Positions 24,857 to 32,591 of a stretch of DNA of 37,282 bases are shown piece after piece (the stretch's first letter is position 1; each line of letters opens with the position of its first letter). The notes beneath the pieces are model-generated. The model saw only the letters and a program-made list of their open reading frames with translations, was not told the origin of the DNA and searched no databases. The position numbers and the translations under genes were made by a program. Source of the stretch: Phycisphaerales bacterium (GTDB taxonomy: Bacteria; Planctomycetota; Phycisphaerae; Phycisphaerales; UBA1924). The stretch spans positions 1 to 37,282 of the forward strand of contig JAJDDG010000125.1 in assembly GCA_029260435.1 (NCBI GenBank). Reading direction: 5' to 3'.

Positions 24857-25125
24857 TTCACACGCCATCACCTGGCGAGTCGCCGTCCTTACCTCACTAA
24901 CCTGAATTCTTGAGGTCTTGTTCGGCCCCGCTGAGCGCTCCGCTCGGTCCTCCACTTGCCTTCGCTGCAACGCTCGCGGCCACGTCCTTCGTCCGTGTCA
25001 CTCGCCTTGCGGGCGCTCTCGGCGGCGCTCCGTCGGTCGCTGCGCGCAGGTCCTCCTGTTCGTGGTTTCGGTTCCTCATCACGGGGTGAAGGAACACGAA
25101 ACCCGGAACAACGGAGGACCAAATC
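24857..25125 (+). promoter_or_regulatory. Structured leader of the ArdC-like gene
   Basis: About 270 bases with no gene. Short palindromic GC-rich units are frequent: CGCCA/TGGCG at 24863-24877, GAGCG/CGCTC near 24930, and repeated GGCGCTC further on. It ends in a long hairpin: GGTTTCG (25064-25070) with CGAAACC (25097-25103), GTTCCT (25071-25076) with AGGAAC (25090-25095), a bulged A at 25096, and a 13-nt loop CATCACGGGGTGA (25077-25089). A GGAGG follows at 25113 before the ATG at 25126. The loop is almost the same as in the hairpin at 33054-33100, while the stem sequence differs. Confidence 0.6.
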
Positions 25126-25926
25126 ATGAAGGCCGAACAAGCAAAGAAACTCAGCAGCGATGCACTTGAACGACTGAGTCGGGCACTGGCCGAGGGCAAG
25201 AGTGAAGCGCTCACCGCGTATCTCAGAGCCGTCGCTACGTTCCACGACTACAGCTTCGGCAACATCATGCTCATCGCCTCGCAGCGCCCAGACGCCACAC
25301 GGGTCGCGGGCTTCCGCACCTGGAAGAAGCTCGGTCGCTTCGTCCAGAAGGGCGAGAAGGGCATCGTCATCATCGCCCCGATGGTGTTTCGCTCGAAGGA
25401 CAACGGCTCCGCTGATGCTGAAGCTGGCCCACAACTCAGGTTCCGAGCGGTCTACGTCTTCGATGTCAGCCAGACCGATGGCGAGCCGCTGCCCAAGCCG
25501 ACCAGCGTCGCTGGTGACCCCGGCCCGTTCACCGAACGGCTGAAGTCATTCGTCGGCGAGCGAAACATCGAGCTTTCAGAAGCCGAGTTCCTGGATGGTG
25601 CCGATGGCGTCTCCAAAGGCGGGACGATCGTCCTTCTCACCGGACTCTCACCCGCCAAGCAGTTCTCCGTTCTGGTCCACGAAGTGGCTCACGAGCTGCT
25701 TCACCGCACCGGGGAACGACCCTCGAAGGTCGTTCGTGAGACCGAAGCCGAGGCAGTCGCCTTCGTGGTGAACGAGGCCATCGGCCTCCAAAACGGCACC
25801 GCCGCCGCCGATTACATCCAGCTCTACGAGGGTGACTCCGCAACGCTCGCCACTTCACTCGACCGCATTCAGAAGACCGCTTCTGATATCATCTCCGCCA
25901 TCAGCGACGAGGAGGGCTCGGCATGA
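25126..25926 (+). CDS. ArdC-like antirestriction / zinc metallopeptidase protein
   Basis: 266 residues. The N-terminal half matches the ArdC ssDNA-binding domain (DUF1738 type): FHDYSFGNIMLI, GFRTWKKLGRFVQKGEKGI, then IIAPMVF. The C-terminal half is an IrrE/ImmA-like zincin with HEVAH (185-189) and a downstream ETEAEA glutamate pair (about 207-209). ArdC proteins coat and shield incoming single-stranded plasmid DNA from restriction during conjugation. Start ATG 25126 has GGAGG 12 bases upstream. It is preceded by a highly structured leader and overlaps the next gene by ATGA. This placement suggests a leading-region gene expressed early after transfer (inference). Confidence 0.88.
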   Translation: MKAEQAKKLSSDALERLSRALAEGKSEALTAYLRAVATFHDYSFGNIMLIASQRPDATRVAGFRTWKKLGRFVQKGEKGIVIIAPMVFRSKDNGSADAEAGPQLRFRAVYVFDVSQTDGEPLPKPTSVAGDPGPFTERLKSFVGERNIELSEAEFLDGADGVSKGGTIVLLTGLSPAKQFSVLVHEVAHELLHRTGERPSKVVRETEAEAVAFVVNEAIGLQNGTAAADYIQLYEGDSATLATSLDRIQKTASDIISAISDEEGSA

Positions 25927-26117
25927 GCCCTCCCGTTTCGCCACCATCGCCCGCCGTCGTCCAGGCCATCGCCGAGGTTCTGGACTACCTCTACTGCGAC
26001 CAGCGGGCGCACTTTCTCGGCTCACCTCCAGAGCAGAGAGAAGACCACATCTTTGTGTCACTGCTGATCATTTCCTGCTGGCTCGCCGGGCAGACCCATT
26101 CACACGAGGACTTCTGA
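25923..26117 (+). CDS. 64-aa protein coupled to the ArdC-like gene
   Basis: Its ATG overlaps the stop of the preceding gene (ATGA at 25923-25926), strong evidence of translational coupling. The product is small and helical, with a Pro-rich start, a central AIAEVLDYLYCDQRAHFL segment and a hydrophobic stretch FVSLLIISCWLAG that might be a short membrane helix or a buried core helix. I know no family. A partner or modulator of the ArdC-like protein is the natural guess from position. Confidence 0.6.
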   Translation: MSPPVSPPSPAVVQAIAEVLDYLYCDQRAHFLGSPPEQREDHIFVSLLIISCWLAGQTHSHEDF

Positions 26118-26126
26118 CACAACTTG

Positions 26127-26160
26127 CCCCATCCGATGCAGGTGCTCTCATCGGGTGGGG
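26127..26160. terminator. Strong 12-bp hairpin after the ArdC-like pair
   Basis: CCCCATCCGATG (26127-26138) pairs with CATCGGGTGGGG (26149-26160), with one G-T wobble, around a 10-base loop. No T-run follows, so it may be a factor-dependent terminator, an mRNA-stabilising hairpin or a protein site. Confidence 0.45.
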
Positions 26161-26293
26161 GATGCAATGCCAACAATCACACTAAAATGGTCTAGAGAAA
26201 GGGATTTGCGACGAAATCCATGGTCAAATTATCAACCTACCCAAGACCGTCGGAAACTGCACCTCGGCCCACGTTGCGGATACCATCCTCACC

Positions 26294-26932
26294 GTGGCCA
26301 ATCGTCTGATCGAACTCACCGCCCGTGACCAGGAAATCGTCTCTACGCTCACCCACAGCGTCCGCGTTCTTACCGTCTCCCAGGTTGGCCGGACATGGTG
26401 GGCCGCGACCGCTTCGCCGGAAGTAAATGCCCGAAGGCGTCTTCGGTCTCTCGAACACGCTGGGCTCATCACCAGCCTTTCCCTCATCGCACACCCGGAG
26501 ATCACTCTGCCAGGCCCAGTCGTGACCTGGCAAAGAAGATTCCCAGAACCCGACGCTTCCGAGCTTGCCTCGGCCCTCGCTCGGCGATGGACCGAGCCGG
26601 AGCGGGAGACCCACTGCGCTGTCGCCACCGATGAGGCCGCCGCCCGCTTTGGTGGCAACGGGGGCAGACCGCCCCGCGAGAGCGAGGCGACTCACGACAT
26701 CCACCTCTCCGCCGTGTACCTCCGCATGGTTCAGGAGCTCCCCACGCGAGCCTCCTCCTGGATTCCCGAAGCGACACTCAAGAAGGGCCAGGGGATCAAG
26801 GTGCCCGACGCCATGGTGCGAGACGGCAAGCACAAGACAGCCATTGAATTCGGAGGGGCCTATTCCCGCCAGAAGCTCGCTGACTTCCACCGCCACTGCC
26901 AGGGGAGGGGACTCGCCTATGAGCTTTGGTGA
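26294..26932 (+). CDS. Replication-relaxation-like winged-helix protein 1
   Basis: 212 residues from GTG 26294; the frame is open for about 35 codons further left, but no ATG, GTG or TTG is found there. The N-terminus is a winged-helix of the replication-relaxation type (LTARDQEIVSTLTHSVRVLT ... ARRRLRSLEHAGLI). The C-terminal part VPDAMVRDG followed by AIEFGGAYSRQKLADFH looks like the nuclease-like fold found after the winged helix in that family. Members sit beside coupling-protein genes in mobile elements. It overlaps the next gene by 14 bases. The ribosome-binding site is weak. Confidence 0.65.
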   Translation: MANRLIELTARDQEIVSTLTHSVRVLTVSQVGRTWWAATASPEVNARRRLRSLEHAGLITSLSLIAHPEITLPGPVVTWQRRFPEPDASELASALARRWTEPERETHCAVATDEAAARFGGNGGRPPRESEATHDIHLSAVYLRMVQELPTRASSWIPEATLKKGQGIKVPDAMVRDGKHKTAIEFGGAYSRQKLADFHRHCQGRGLAYELW

Positions 26933-27626
26933 GATCAACCTCCAGCCTCGCGATGAGAAGATGCTCGACCACATCGGGCGCTACCGCGTCACGCTTCGCC
27001 CGGTGCTCGACCATCTGTTCTTCTGTGATGAGAGCAGCGGCTGCGGGAATGTCATCAAGCGACTCCTCGCTTCTGGATACATCACCGCACGGGAAGGGCT
27101 GCCCGCGAAGCGCCGCTACTACCAGCTCACCGCCGTAGGCGCGGAGGGTCGAGTTCCGCTTGGCCGAACCAAGCCGATGCGGGCGCAGTCACTTCGCTCG
27201 GCACTTGCCATCCTCTGGTTCTGTGCGATGAACGAAACGCCTCGGCTTCGGCTGGAGACATGGGAGCTTCGAGACATCCTTGACGCTGACTTGCCTGCCG
27301 GTAAACACTGCGCCCAGCCGGGCGACCCGCTCAAGCTCTTCCGTGTTCAGATCCCGAGTGGTCGCACCAAGACAGCAGGTGTTATCAACGCGCTGAAAGA
27401 CCATCTCGAAGAGAGCTTCACGCACGCTGTCATCAAGCGCTGGGCGAAAGACCGGCGCTACGGCTTTGCCATTCTCGCCGAAGCCGAGCGCGTGCCCGAA
27501 CTCCGTGCGGCTGTCGCCAAGCACGGTCTCAACCGATACGCTTCCATTCTTGTTGAACCCGTCCCGAGTCCTCAAACACTTACGAGAGCATTGCATGAGC
27601 ACCGAGTATCTCAAGACTCCAGGTAA
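26919..27626 (+). CDS. Replication-relaxation-like winged-helix protein 2
   Basis: 235 residues from ATG 26919, with GGGAGGGG (26903-26910) upstream. The opening LQPRDEKMLDHIGRYRVTL mirrors the LTARDQEIVSTLTHSVRVLT of the previous gene, and GNVIKRLLASGYITAREG with RRYYQLT is the wing. The rest is a second, less clear domain ending in AILAEAERVPELRAAVA. The two genes are therefore diverged paralogues in tandem. It overlaps the coupling-protein gene by 32 bases. A DNA-binding role in transfer or replication is inferred from family and context. Confidence 0.65.
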   Translation: MSFGEINLQPRDEKMLDHIGRYRVTLRPVLDHLFFCDESSGCGNVIKRLLASGYITAREGLPAKRRYYQLTAVGAEGRVPLGRTKPMRAQSLRSALAILWFCAMNETPRLRLETWELRDILDADLPAGKHCAQPGDPLKLFRVQIPSGRTKTAGVINALKDHLEESFTHAVIKRWAKDRRYGFAILAEAERVPELRAAVAKHGLNRYASILVEPVPSPQTLTRALHEHRVSQDSR

Positions 27627-30366
27627 TAGACGTGGAGAAGCCTCCGGCATAAGCGTCCAGCGAGCACAACTCGTTTATGGCCCCGTTTCTGCCACCGAGA
27701 TCAACGCCGCGAGGCTTCCCAGTCGTGACAAGTTGGCCCAGATGAATCTCGCCTACCGCGAGAAGTTCTTCTCCGACGAGGAGCTCGGGAGCATTGCCCT
27801 TATCAAGCTCAACCAGATCTTCTGGGCAAGTCTTGCCATGGCCATCGCCGTTGTCATCGTTGGTCCACTCATTCCCTGGGCCGTTGCCGCACCGCTGGTC
27901 GGCGGCATCTCATTCTTCCTTGCCCTCAACGCCGTTGTTCGCCGCAACGCCAACACCGCCAAGATTCTGCTCTACCTCATCGGGCCTGGGCTCGCTCTAA
28001 TGCTCCTGCAGTTTGCGGGCTTCGTTGTCGTTCACCGCACATTCGCCTCCATTGTCTTTGGCGCTCTCACACTGATCGTGTTCTACCTTCACGGGAAGAA
28101 GCCGTTCGTTTTCTACCGCGATTGGCTCTACACCAATCCGAGGCTGACTCCAGAGACCCGCGCCAATCCCAAGTGCATCGCACTCAGTCCCAACATGCCG
28201 CTTCTTGCCGCGATCGTCGGCATCGTTATCGTCGTGCCAATCGTCTCCCCGACGATTGCTCTCGCGGTCGTGATTGCGCTGTGCCTTGCCACACTTCGCT
28301 CGGACCTCAACCCACTGGCATTCATCCGCAAGCTCAAGACAGTATTTGGCCAATACCTTTCCTACGGCGCGACGAGCACCGACGCTCCCGGCGTCTGGAT
28401 TCCACAACAAACTTGGCGACAACGTAGCGCTGTCATGTGGTTGCTCTCGGCGTGGCTCTTCGTCACGCTCTCGGTGGGCCTGAGTCTGTTCGCTCCCTGG
28501 GATGTGCTTCGTTGGAAGATCAAGTCCGACTACGGTGAGGATGTTCTCGCGCCGCTCTTCGGATCAGCGTTTGATTGGGTCTTCCCGGTCCTGCAAGGGC
28601 TCTATGACGCACAAGCTGCCTATCTCTGGATCTTCCCCGCTGCACTTGGGCTGGCCATCGTCGTCCCGTTCTTGGTGCTTGCGGCAGTCTTTCGCAAGCC
28701 GCTTGTTGCCGCCTACGAGCTTCACCAGCAGATCGAAGGCACCGAGGATTCTGACCCGACCATCGACTATGACCCCGAGCGGCCCGAGTGGCAGTGGTAC
28801 GTCGATCGACTGCGCGAATCCGACCAACAGTGCAAGGGGCCGCTCGATGGGACCATGCGCGAGGCCGAACACCTGTTTCTTGGGGTTGAGCCCAACGCGC
28901 AGTTCCCCGTGCTCCTCGACAAGCAGATTCTCGCGGAGCACTGCTACATGGTCGGAGACACGGGTAGCGGGAAGACGGCGCTCGGCATCATGCCGCTGCT
29001 CATGCAGCTCATTCGCGGTCAGAACCAACCGGGTGGCGACCCGTCGCCTCCGCCACCCATGGTCATCCTCGACCTCAAGGGCGACCCGGCACTCTTTCAT
29101 ACGGTTCGTGCTGAGGCCGAAGCTAGGCGCAAGGCCCTTGGCATCACCGACCCGGATGACCCGCGATACGCCTTCCGATTCTTCACACCCGAGAAAGGCA
29201 AGGCGTCGCACTTCTTCAATCCGTTTCACAGCCTCGACTCCGAATCACGAACAGAGATACAGCTCTGCCACTTGCTCCTCGATTCGCTCTCTCTCAATCA
29301 CGGCGAGGGCTACGGGCGCTCGTACTACTCCAGGAAGAGCCGGATGATGCTCTTTGATGCGCTCACCAAGGGCGACCGGAAACCACGCTCCATTGAAGAG
29401 CTTTACGAACGACTCAAACAGTTCACCAAGGGCAGGGAAGACGGCGATCGTCTCATGGGTGACTTCGATTACCGAAACGACACGTTTGAACTCATGGCTA
29501 CGATTCACTCGCTCTGTCGCTATGAGATGCTTGCCACCACGGCAAATCTTGATAATCCGTCGCTCTCGATTCACATGCCGGAAGTCATCGAGCAACGCCA
29601 GGTCGCATACTTCTGGCTCCCTGCCGCGCTCGAAAGCATCAGCGTGCGCGAGATCGGCAAGCTCGCGCTCTTCTCACTGCTCACCGCCGCCATCGACCGC
29701 CAACGCCAGGACAACACCGACGGGGAAGGGGGCTCCCGCCAGGTCTATCTGGTGATCGATGAGTTCCAACGCATCGCTGGTGAGAACTTCAAGATCATTC
29801 TCGAACAAGCGCGAAGCTTCGGCATCTCCGCCATTCTTGCCAATCAGACGCAGAGCGACCTGCACACCCACGACATCGACTTGCGGCCCACGATTCGCGC
29901 CAATACCCGAACCAAGATGTTCTTCTCCGTCACAGACCCGGACGAAGAACGCGACCTGTCTGAAGCTTCAGGGCAAGAACTGGCGATGCTGGAGTCTGGG
30001 TCCGCCCACTTCGGAGAACACCCCAGCACGAGTGTCCAGTGGAGCCAGTCTCTCAAACCACGGCTCACGCGAAACGATGTCATGTCAGTCAGCGACCACC
30101 CGCTTGAGTTCATCCTCAAGGTATCTCGTGGCTCCGGGTTTACGCAGTTTGGCGGAATGCCGATTCCCGTTCGCACCACCTACCCACTCACCCGCGACCT
30201 GTATGAACAGCGCCGCAACGAACCGTGGCCCAAACTTACTACAGCGATGGTTGCGCCAACAAAATCACCACGAGACCACGAAGCCGAGCGAGAAAGGGAA
30301 GTCGCCGAACGTGCCTACGGAAAGTTCCAAGAACTCGTTGAACAAATGGAAGCGCAAGGCGATTGA
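27595..30366 (+). CDS. TraD/VirD4-like type IV coupling protein
   Basis: 923 residues from ATG 27595; the frame is open further left, but that part lies inside the previous gene. The first 370 residues hold several membrane segments (for example LAMAIAVVIVGPLIPWAVAA, LLYLIGPGLALMLLQFAGFV, and two hydrophobic blocks further on). The ATPase part has Walker A GDTGSGKT (454-461), VILDLKGDPAL, and Walker B VYLVIDEFQ (Asp 722, Glu 723), then ARSFGISAILANQTQSDL as in coupling proteins. Such ATPases bring DNA to a type IV secretion channel. The unusually large membrane part differs from the two-helix VirD4 pattern. No relaxase or channel genes are visible in the window. Confidence 0.85.
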   Translation: MSTEYLKTPGNRRGEASGISVQRAQLVYGPVSATEINAARLPSRDKLAQMNLAYREKFFSDEELGSIALIKLNQIFWASLAMAIAVVIVGPLIPWAVAAPLVGGISFFLALNAVVRRNANTAKILLYLIGPGLALMLLQFAGFVVVHRTFASIVFGALTLIVFYLHGKKPFVFYRDWLYTNPRLTPETRANPKCIALSPNMPLLAAIVGIVIVVPIVSPTIALAVVIALCLATLRSDLNPLAFIRKLKTVFGQYLSYGATSTDAPGVWIPQQTWRQRSAVMWLLSAWLFVTLSVGLSLFAPWDVLRWKIKSDYGEDVLAPLFGSAFDWVFPVLQGLYDAQAAYLWIFPAALGLAIVVPFLVLAAVFRKPLVAAYELHQQIEGTEDSDPTIDYDPERPEWQWYVDRLRESDQQCKGPLDGTMREAEHLFLGVEPNAQFPVLLDKQILAEHCYMVGDTGSGKTALGIMPLLMQLIRGQNQPGGDPSPPPPMVILDLKGDPALFHTVRAEAEARRKALGITDPDDPRYAFRFFTPEKGKASHFFNPFHSLDSESRTEIQLCHLLLDSLSLNHGEGYGRSYYSRKSRMMLFDALTKGDRKPRSIEELYERLKQFTKGREDGDRLMGDFDYRNDTFELMATIHSLCRYEMLATTANLDNPSLSIHMPEVIEQRQVAYFWLPAALESISVREIGKLALFSLLTAAIDRQRQDNTDGEGGSRQVYLVIDEFQRIAGENFKIILEQARSFGISAILANQTQSDLHTHDIDLRPTIRANTRTKMFFSVTDPDEERDLSEASGQELAMLESGSAHFGEHPSTSVQWSQSLKPRLTRNDVMSVSDHPLEFILKVSRGSGFTQFGGMPIPVRTTYPLTRDLYEQRRNEPWPKLTTAMVAPTKSPRDHEAEREREVAERAYGKFQELVEQMEAQGD

Positions 30367-31003
30367 ACACGTCTCGCTCCATGGGATCACTACGCACCGG
30401 GCCTTGAAGCGGGTTGTGTTCGGTAGCGACGGTGCGCTCGCAAACAGAGTCGTTCGCACGCTCATCGAGGAAAACACGCTCTTTCGCCATGGTTCCGTGC
30501 TCTCTCAGTCCAAACGCCGACCAACAGCAGGCAGCCTTCACCGTGACCATGCTGTTCTCGTTCATTGCTGCCACGGCACGAGGCTTCGCTCGCTCTTGTC
30601 GTTCGATCAACTACAGGGAGTGCTCTCGCCGATTCTTGAGCATCTCGATGCACCTGCACCCAAGGCTGCACGCTGCGTCATCGACCGCAACAAGCGTCTC
30701 TCGCTTCTTCGGGTGCAGCCGATGCTCCGAGACAGCCAGGAGCTCGACCTGAATCGCGAGCTTGGCAGGCTCCAGAGCTTCGTGGAGAGCGATGGGTTTC
30801 GCACATGGGCCTACCTCGCTGCCAACGGCGGGTTCTCAATCTCGTACTTGGTATTTGATAGAGGACAGGCAAAGGAGCTTGCCTTGTGGGCAGAGCGTCG
30901 CCCTCTAGTGTCGTGCCTACTGAAGCACGCTAGTTCTGTTCCGCTCCTCACCCAAGCTGTGAACCTACGCCTCCAAGGGCCGACCGGTCCATCTCTCCGT
31001 TAG
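30311..31003 (+). CDS. Third winged-helix protein downstream of the coupling protein
   Basis: 230 residues from GTG 30311, with GGGAAG upstream; it overlaps the end of the coupling-protein gene by 56 bases. The N-terminal region IEHVSLHGITTHRALKRVVF ... GALANRVVRTLIEENTLFRHG follows the same winged-helix layout as the two proteins upstream of the coupling protein, with the same loop and wing spacing. The remainder is not recognised but contains helical and beta segments (ARCVIDRNKRLSLLRVQPML). It would be a third, more distant paralogue. The overlap indicates co-translation with the coupling protein. Its end touches, by four bases, the end of the convergent gene at 31000. Confidence 0.6.
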   Translation: MPTESSKNSLNKWKRKAIEHVSLHGITTHRALKRVVFGSDGALANRVVRTLIEENTLFRHGSVLSQSKRRPTAGSLHRDHAVLVHCCHGTRLRSLLSFDQLQGVLSPILEHLDAPAPKAARCVIDRNKRLSLLRVQPMLRDSQELDLNRELGRLQSFVESDGFRTWAYLAANGGFSISYLVFDRGQAKELALWAERRPLVSCLLKHASSVPLLTQAVNLRLQGPTGPSLR

Positions 31004-31305
31004 GTGCAGTAGCAGGAGCCTTCTATTCCATCGATCAGATCGACACACACCTCGACCTCAATAGTCGATGTGTCCGTTCCCTCGTACGATACGCAACTGA
31101 CCATGTAGCCGGGAGGATTGCCCTCACTCGGGACGCCTTCAGAGATTGTGCACTTTTTTGTTCCCTTACAAGTACAACCGTTGTTTGTTGTTGCGGTGCA
31201 CTCTGCCAACGACGCCACTGCTTCTTGTGCAGCACTCCGCAGCTCTGCAACGGCGGTCGATGCAGTTCCCAGAATCAACATCGCCAACAGTAACAACCTG
31301 TCCAT
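31000..31305 (-). CDS. Small secreted Cys-rich protein
   Basis: 101 residues. A clear signal peptide (MDRLLLLAMLILGTASTAVA) precedes a mature part with eight Cys, several in pairs (GCTC, SCYC at the C-terminus), so probably a disulfide-stabilised exported peptide. A GAGGAAA lies about nine bases before the ATG. It converges on the preceding gene with a four-base overlap. No family is recognised; a secreted cargo protein is all that can be said. Confidence 0.7.
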   Translation of the reverse strand: MDRLLLLAMLILGTASTAVAELRSAAQEAVASLAECTATTNNGCTCKGTKKCTISEGVPSEGNPPGYMVSCVSYEGTDTSTIEVEVCVDLIDGIEGSCYCT

Positions 31306-31660
31306 ATCTGTATTTCCTCAACATTCTGAATTAGTTCAACCTGTGCCCGTGTTATGGACTCTCGCCGTCAAGGTGGTGCATTGCGCCCTCAGAAAGTGGC
31401 AACAGCTCGCCAAAAAAGAACAAAGCCCCGCAGGGCTCTGTTCTCCTACAGCAATCATTTGAGGGCTGGCACGAGTATCCGATGTCTCACGCGGAAATCT
31501 CGGTTCGTGCTGTGTGCCCTCCTTTCGCTGCTGCGTTCAATCTGCATCGTTTCGAGCACAAGGCTCAGTTTGATGCGTCTCCGTCGGTTTAGGCTCGTGA
31601 CGGGGGGAGCAAAAGGTTCTCATCGCGTCTACCCATCATACGCACTGTTCTCGACTCCGG
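31306..31660. other. Intergenic region with orphan leftward terminator
   Basis: About 350 bases without a gene that I can support. It holds the promoter side of the small secreted gene and a leftward terminator (31412-31444) with no gene in front of it. A 36-codon frame at 31482-31592 (+) has no start signals and is not called. Confidence 0.4.
31412..31444 (-). terminator. Leftward rho-independent terminator
   Basis: An 11-pair stem with one mismatch (31417-31428 with 31433-31444, loop CGCA) precedes, on the minus strand, a run of six T (plus-strand A at 31412-31417). The transcript that it would end has no identifiable gene. Confidence 0.8.
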
Positions 31661-31690
31661 TTGATAACGCCAATCGCGCTGTGGTACATT
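31661..31690 (+). promoter_or_regulatory. Candidate promoter, leaderless start
   Basis: TTGATA (31661-31666), an 18-base spacer and TACATT (31685-31690). The predicted transcript would start at or next to the ATG at 31697, which has no Shine-Dalgarno. Confidence 0.4.
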
Positions 31691-31696
31691 CGCTCC

Positions 31697-32119
31697 ATGG
31701 AAGCTCTGATTCCCGAAGTGATGCCCAGTGATGACGACGACGACGACGAGCTCGACGAGGAGCCGTCAGACGACTCCGATGTCTCCACTGAGACTTCAAG
31801 AGACTCGTGGGTGACCGGGGTTTCCTTCGAAGATGACGATGGCGTTATTGTCGAGTTCGATTTCCCTGAAGGTGGATGCCCCGAGCACGAGTTCAAGGAT
31901 CGACTCATTGAGAGATGGCGTCGGGAGGCGCAGCAAGCGTCTCCATCCGCACAACCACCGAGCCCCGACACGCTCAGCGACATGCTGGTCATGTTCGTTC
32001 TTGGATTCTTGACGTTTGTGGTCTTCAACATGATGTTCGGCCCGAAGACGCTTGCTGAGCCCAAGCACTTGTGGTGCGTGTTCTCGATGAGCCGGGGCTG
32101 CATCGCCGATCTCGGGTAG
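31697..32119 (+). CDS. Acidic protein with one C-terminal membrane segment
   Basis: 140 residues from ATG 31697; an in-frame TTG at 31661 coincides with the -35 box and is less likely. The N-terminus is extremely acidic (an Asp run then DELDEEPSDDSD), followed by a short beta-type region (VSFEDDDGVIVEFDFPEGG) and one hydrophobic helix (MLVMFVLGFLTFVVFNMMFG) near residue 112. It is predicted to be tail-anchored with the acidic part in the cytoplasm, although the opposite topology cannot be excluded. No family is recognised. A DNA-mimic role is conceivable from the acidity but is speculation. Confidence 0.55.
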   Translation: MEALIPEVMPSDDDDDDELDEEPSDDSDVSTETSRDSWVTGVSFEDDDGVIVEFDFPEGGCPEHEFKDRLIERWRREAQQASPSAQPPSPDTLSDMLVMFVLGFLTFVVFNMMFGPKTLAEPKHLWCVFSMSRGCIADLG

Positions 32120-32148
32120 CCCTTGAATGCACCTTGCTGATGCGGTAA

Positions 32149-32178
32149 AGAAAAAAGACCATGCGCGAACATGGCCTT
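32149..32178 (-). terminator. Terminator of the 104-aa membrane-protein gene
   Basis: AAGACCATG (32155-32163) pairs with CATGGCCTT (32170-32178), with one mismatch, and on the minus strand is followed by TTTTTTC. It is placed just after the stop at 32202. Confidence 0.85.
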
Positions 32179-32201
32179 CTCCCGTCCGAAGACGGATCTG
32201 T

Positions 32202-32516
32202 TTAGGTGGAGAGCATTGCCAGGGTGATTGCGGTCCATATCGACCATGCACCCAATGCGAACGCCACCAACACGGCCTTGACCATGCGAGACTCTTTGAG
32301 CCACGCGGGGACAGGGCCTTTTTTCTGCCGCTTGTCAGGAGATTCGTGAATCTCCAGGTCCGGCAGTTGACCGTTCGGACGACTCGAACGGTCCAAGACG
32401 ATCAGCTCACTGGGATCCACATACCGACGCCGTTCACCAACCTTGTTGAACTTCGTCGTGCCGCTGTAGTTCCTGATGAGCCACTTTCCGTTCTCACAGA
32501 ACATGAGTCTACCCAT
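32202..32516 (-). CDS. Small protein with C-terminal membrane helix
   Basis: 104 residues from the ATG at 32516, chosen because AGAGG stands six bases before it on the minus strand. An in-frame TTG at 32591 would add 25 residues and has a weaker GGAG. The soluble part (KWLIRNYSGTTKFNKVGERR ... ELIVLDRSS) is beta-rich and faintly resembles half of an FHA-type fold; this is a weak impression. A Lys-rich linker leads to one hydrophobic segment (MVKAVLVAFALGAWSIWTAI) at the C-terminus. Unknown function; a clear terminator follows, which supports expression. Confidence 0.55.
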   Translation of the reverse strand: MGRLMFCENGKWLIRNYSGTTKFNKVGERRRYVDPSELIVLDRSSRPNGQLPDLEIHESPDKRQKKGPVPAWLKESRMVKAVLVAFALGAWSIWTAITLAMLST

Positions 32517-32591
32517 GACTGTCCTCTCTTCATTCCAGTGATCCTCCAACGGACTGTCCGCTGAACGGAGCGTGATCACTTGTTTGTCCAA

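Noticed and set aside
24857..24910. Possible transfer origin (a CGCCA/TGGCG hairpin followed by an AT-richer stretch)
   Set aside because: No known nick-site sequence can be matched and no relaxase gene is visible to support it.
24889..25434. Leftward frame over the ArdC-like gene and its leader
   Set aside because: Low-complexity Arg/Glu/Ser product, antisense to a clear gene. A short stretch (PQEFRL) also appears in a frame near 32710, but the nucleotide match is weak, so I do not claim a repeat.
31482..31592. 36-codon frame with a plausible-looking product
   Set aside because: No start signal and no family resemblance; too short to separate from chance.
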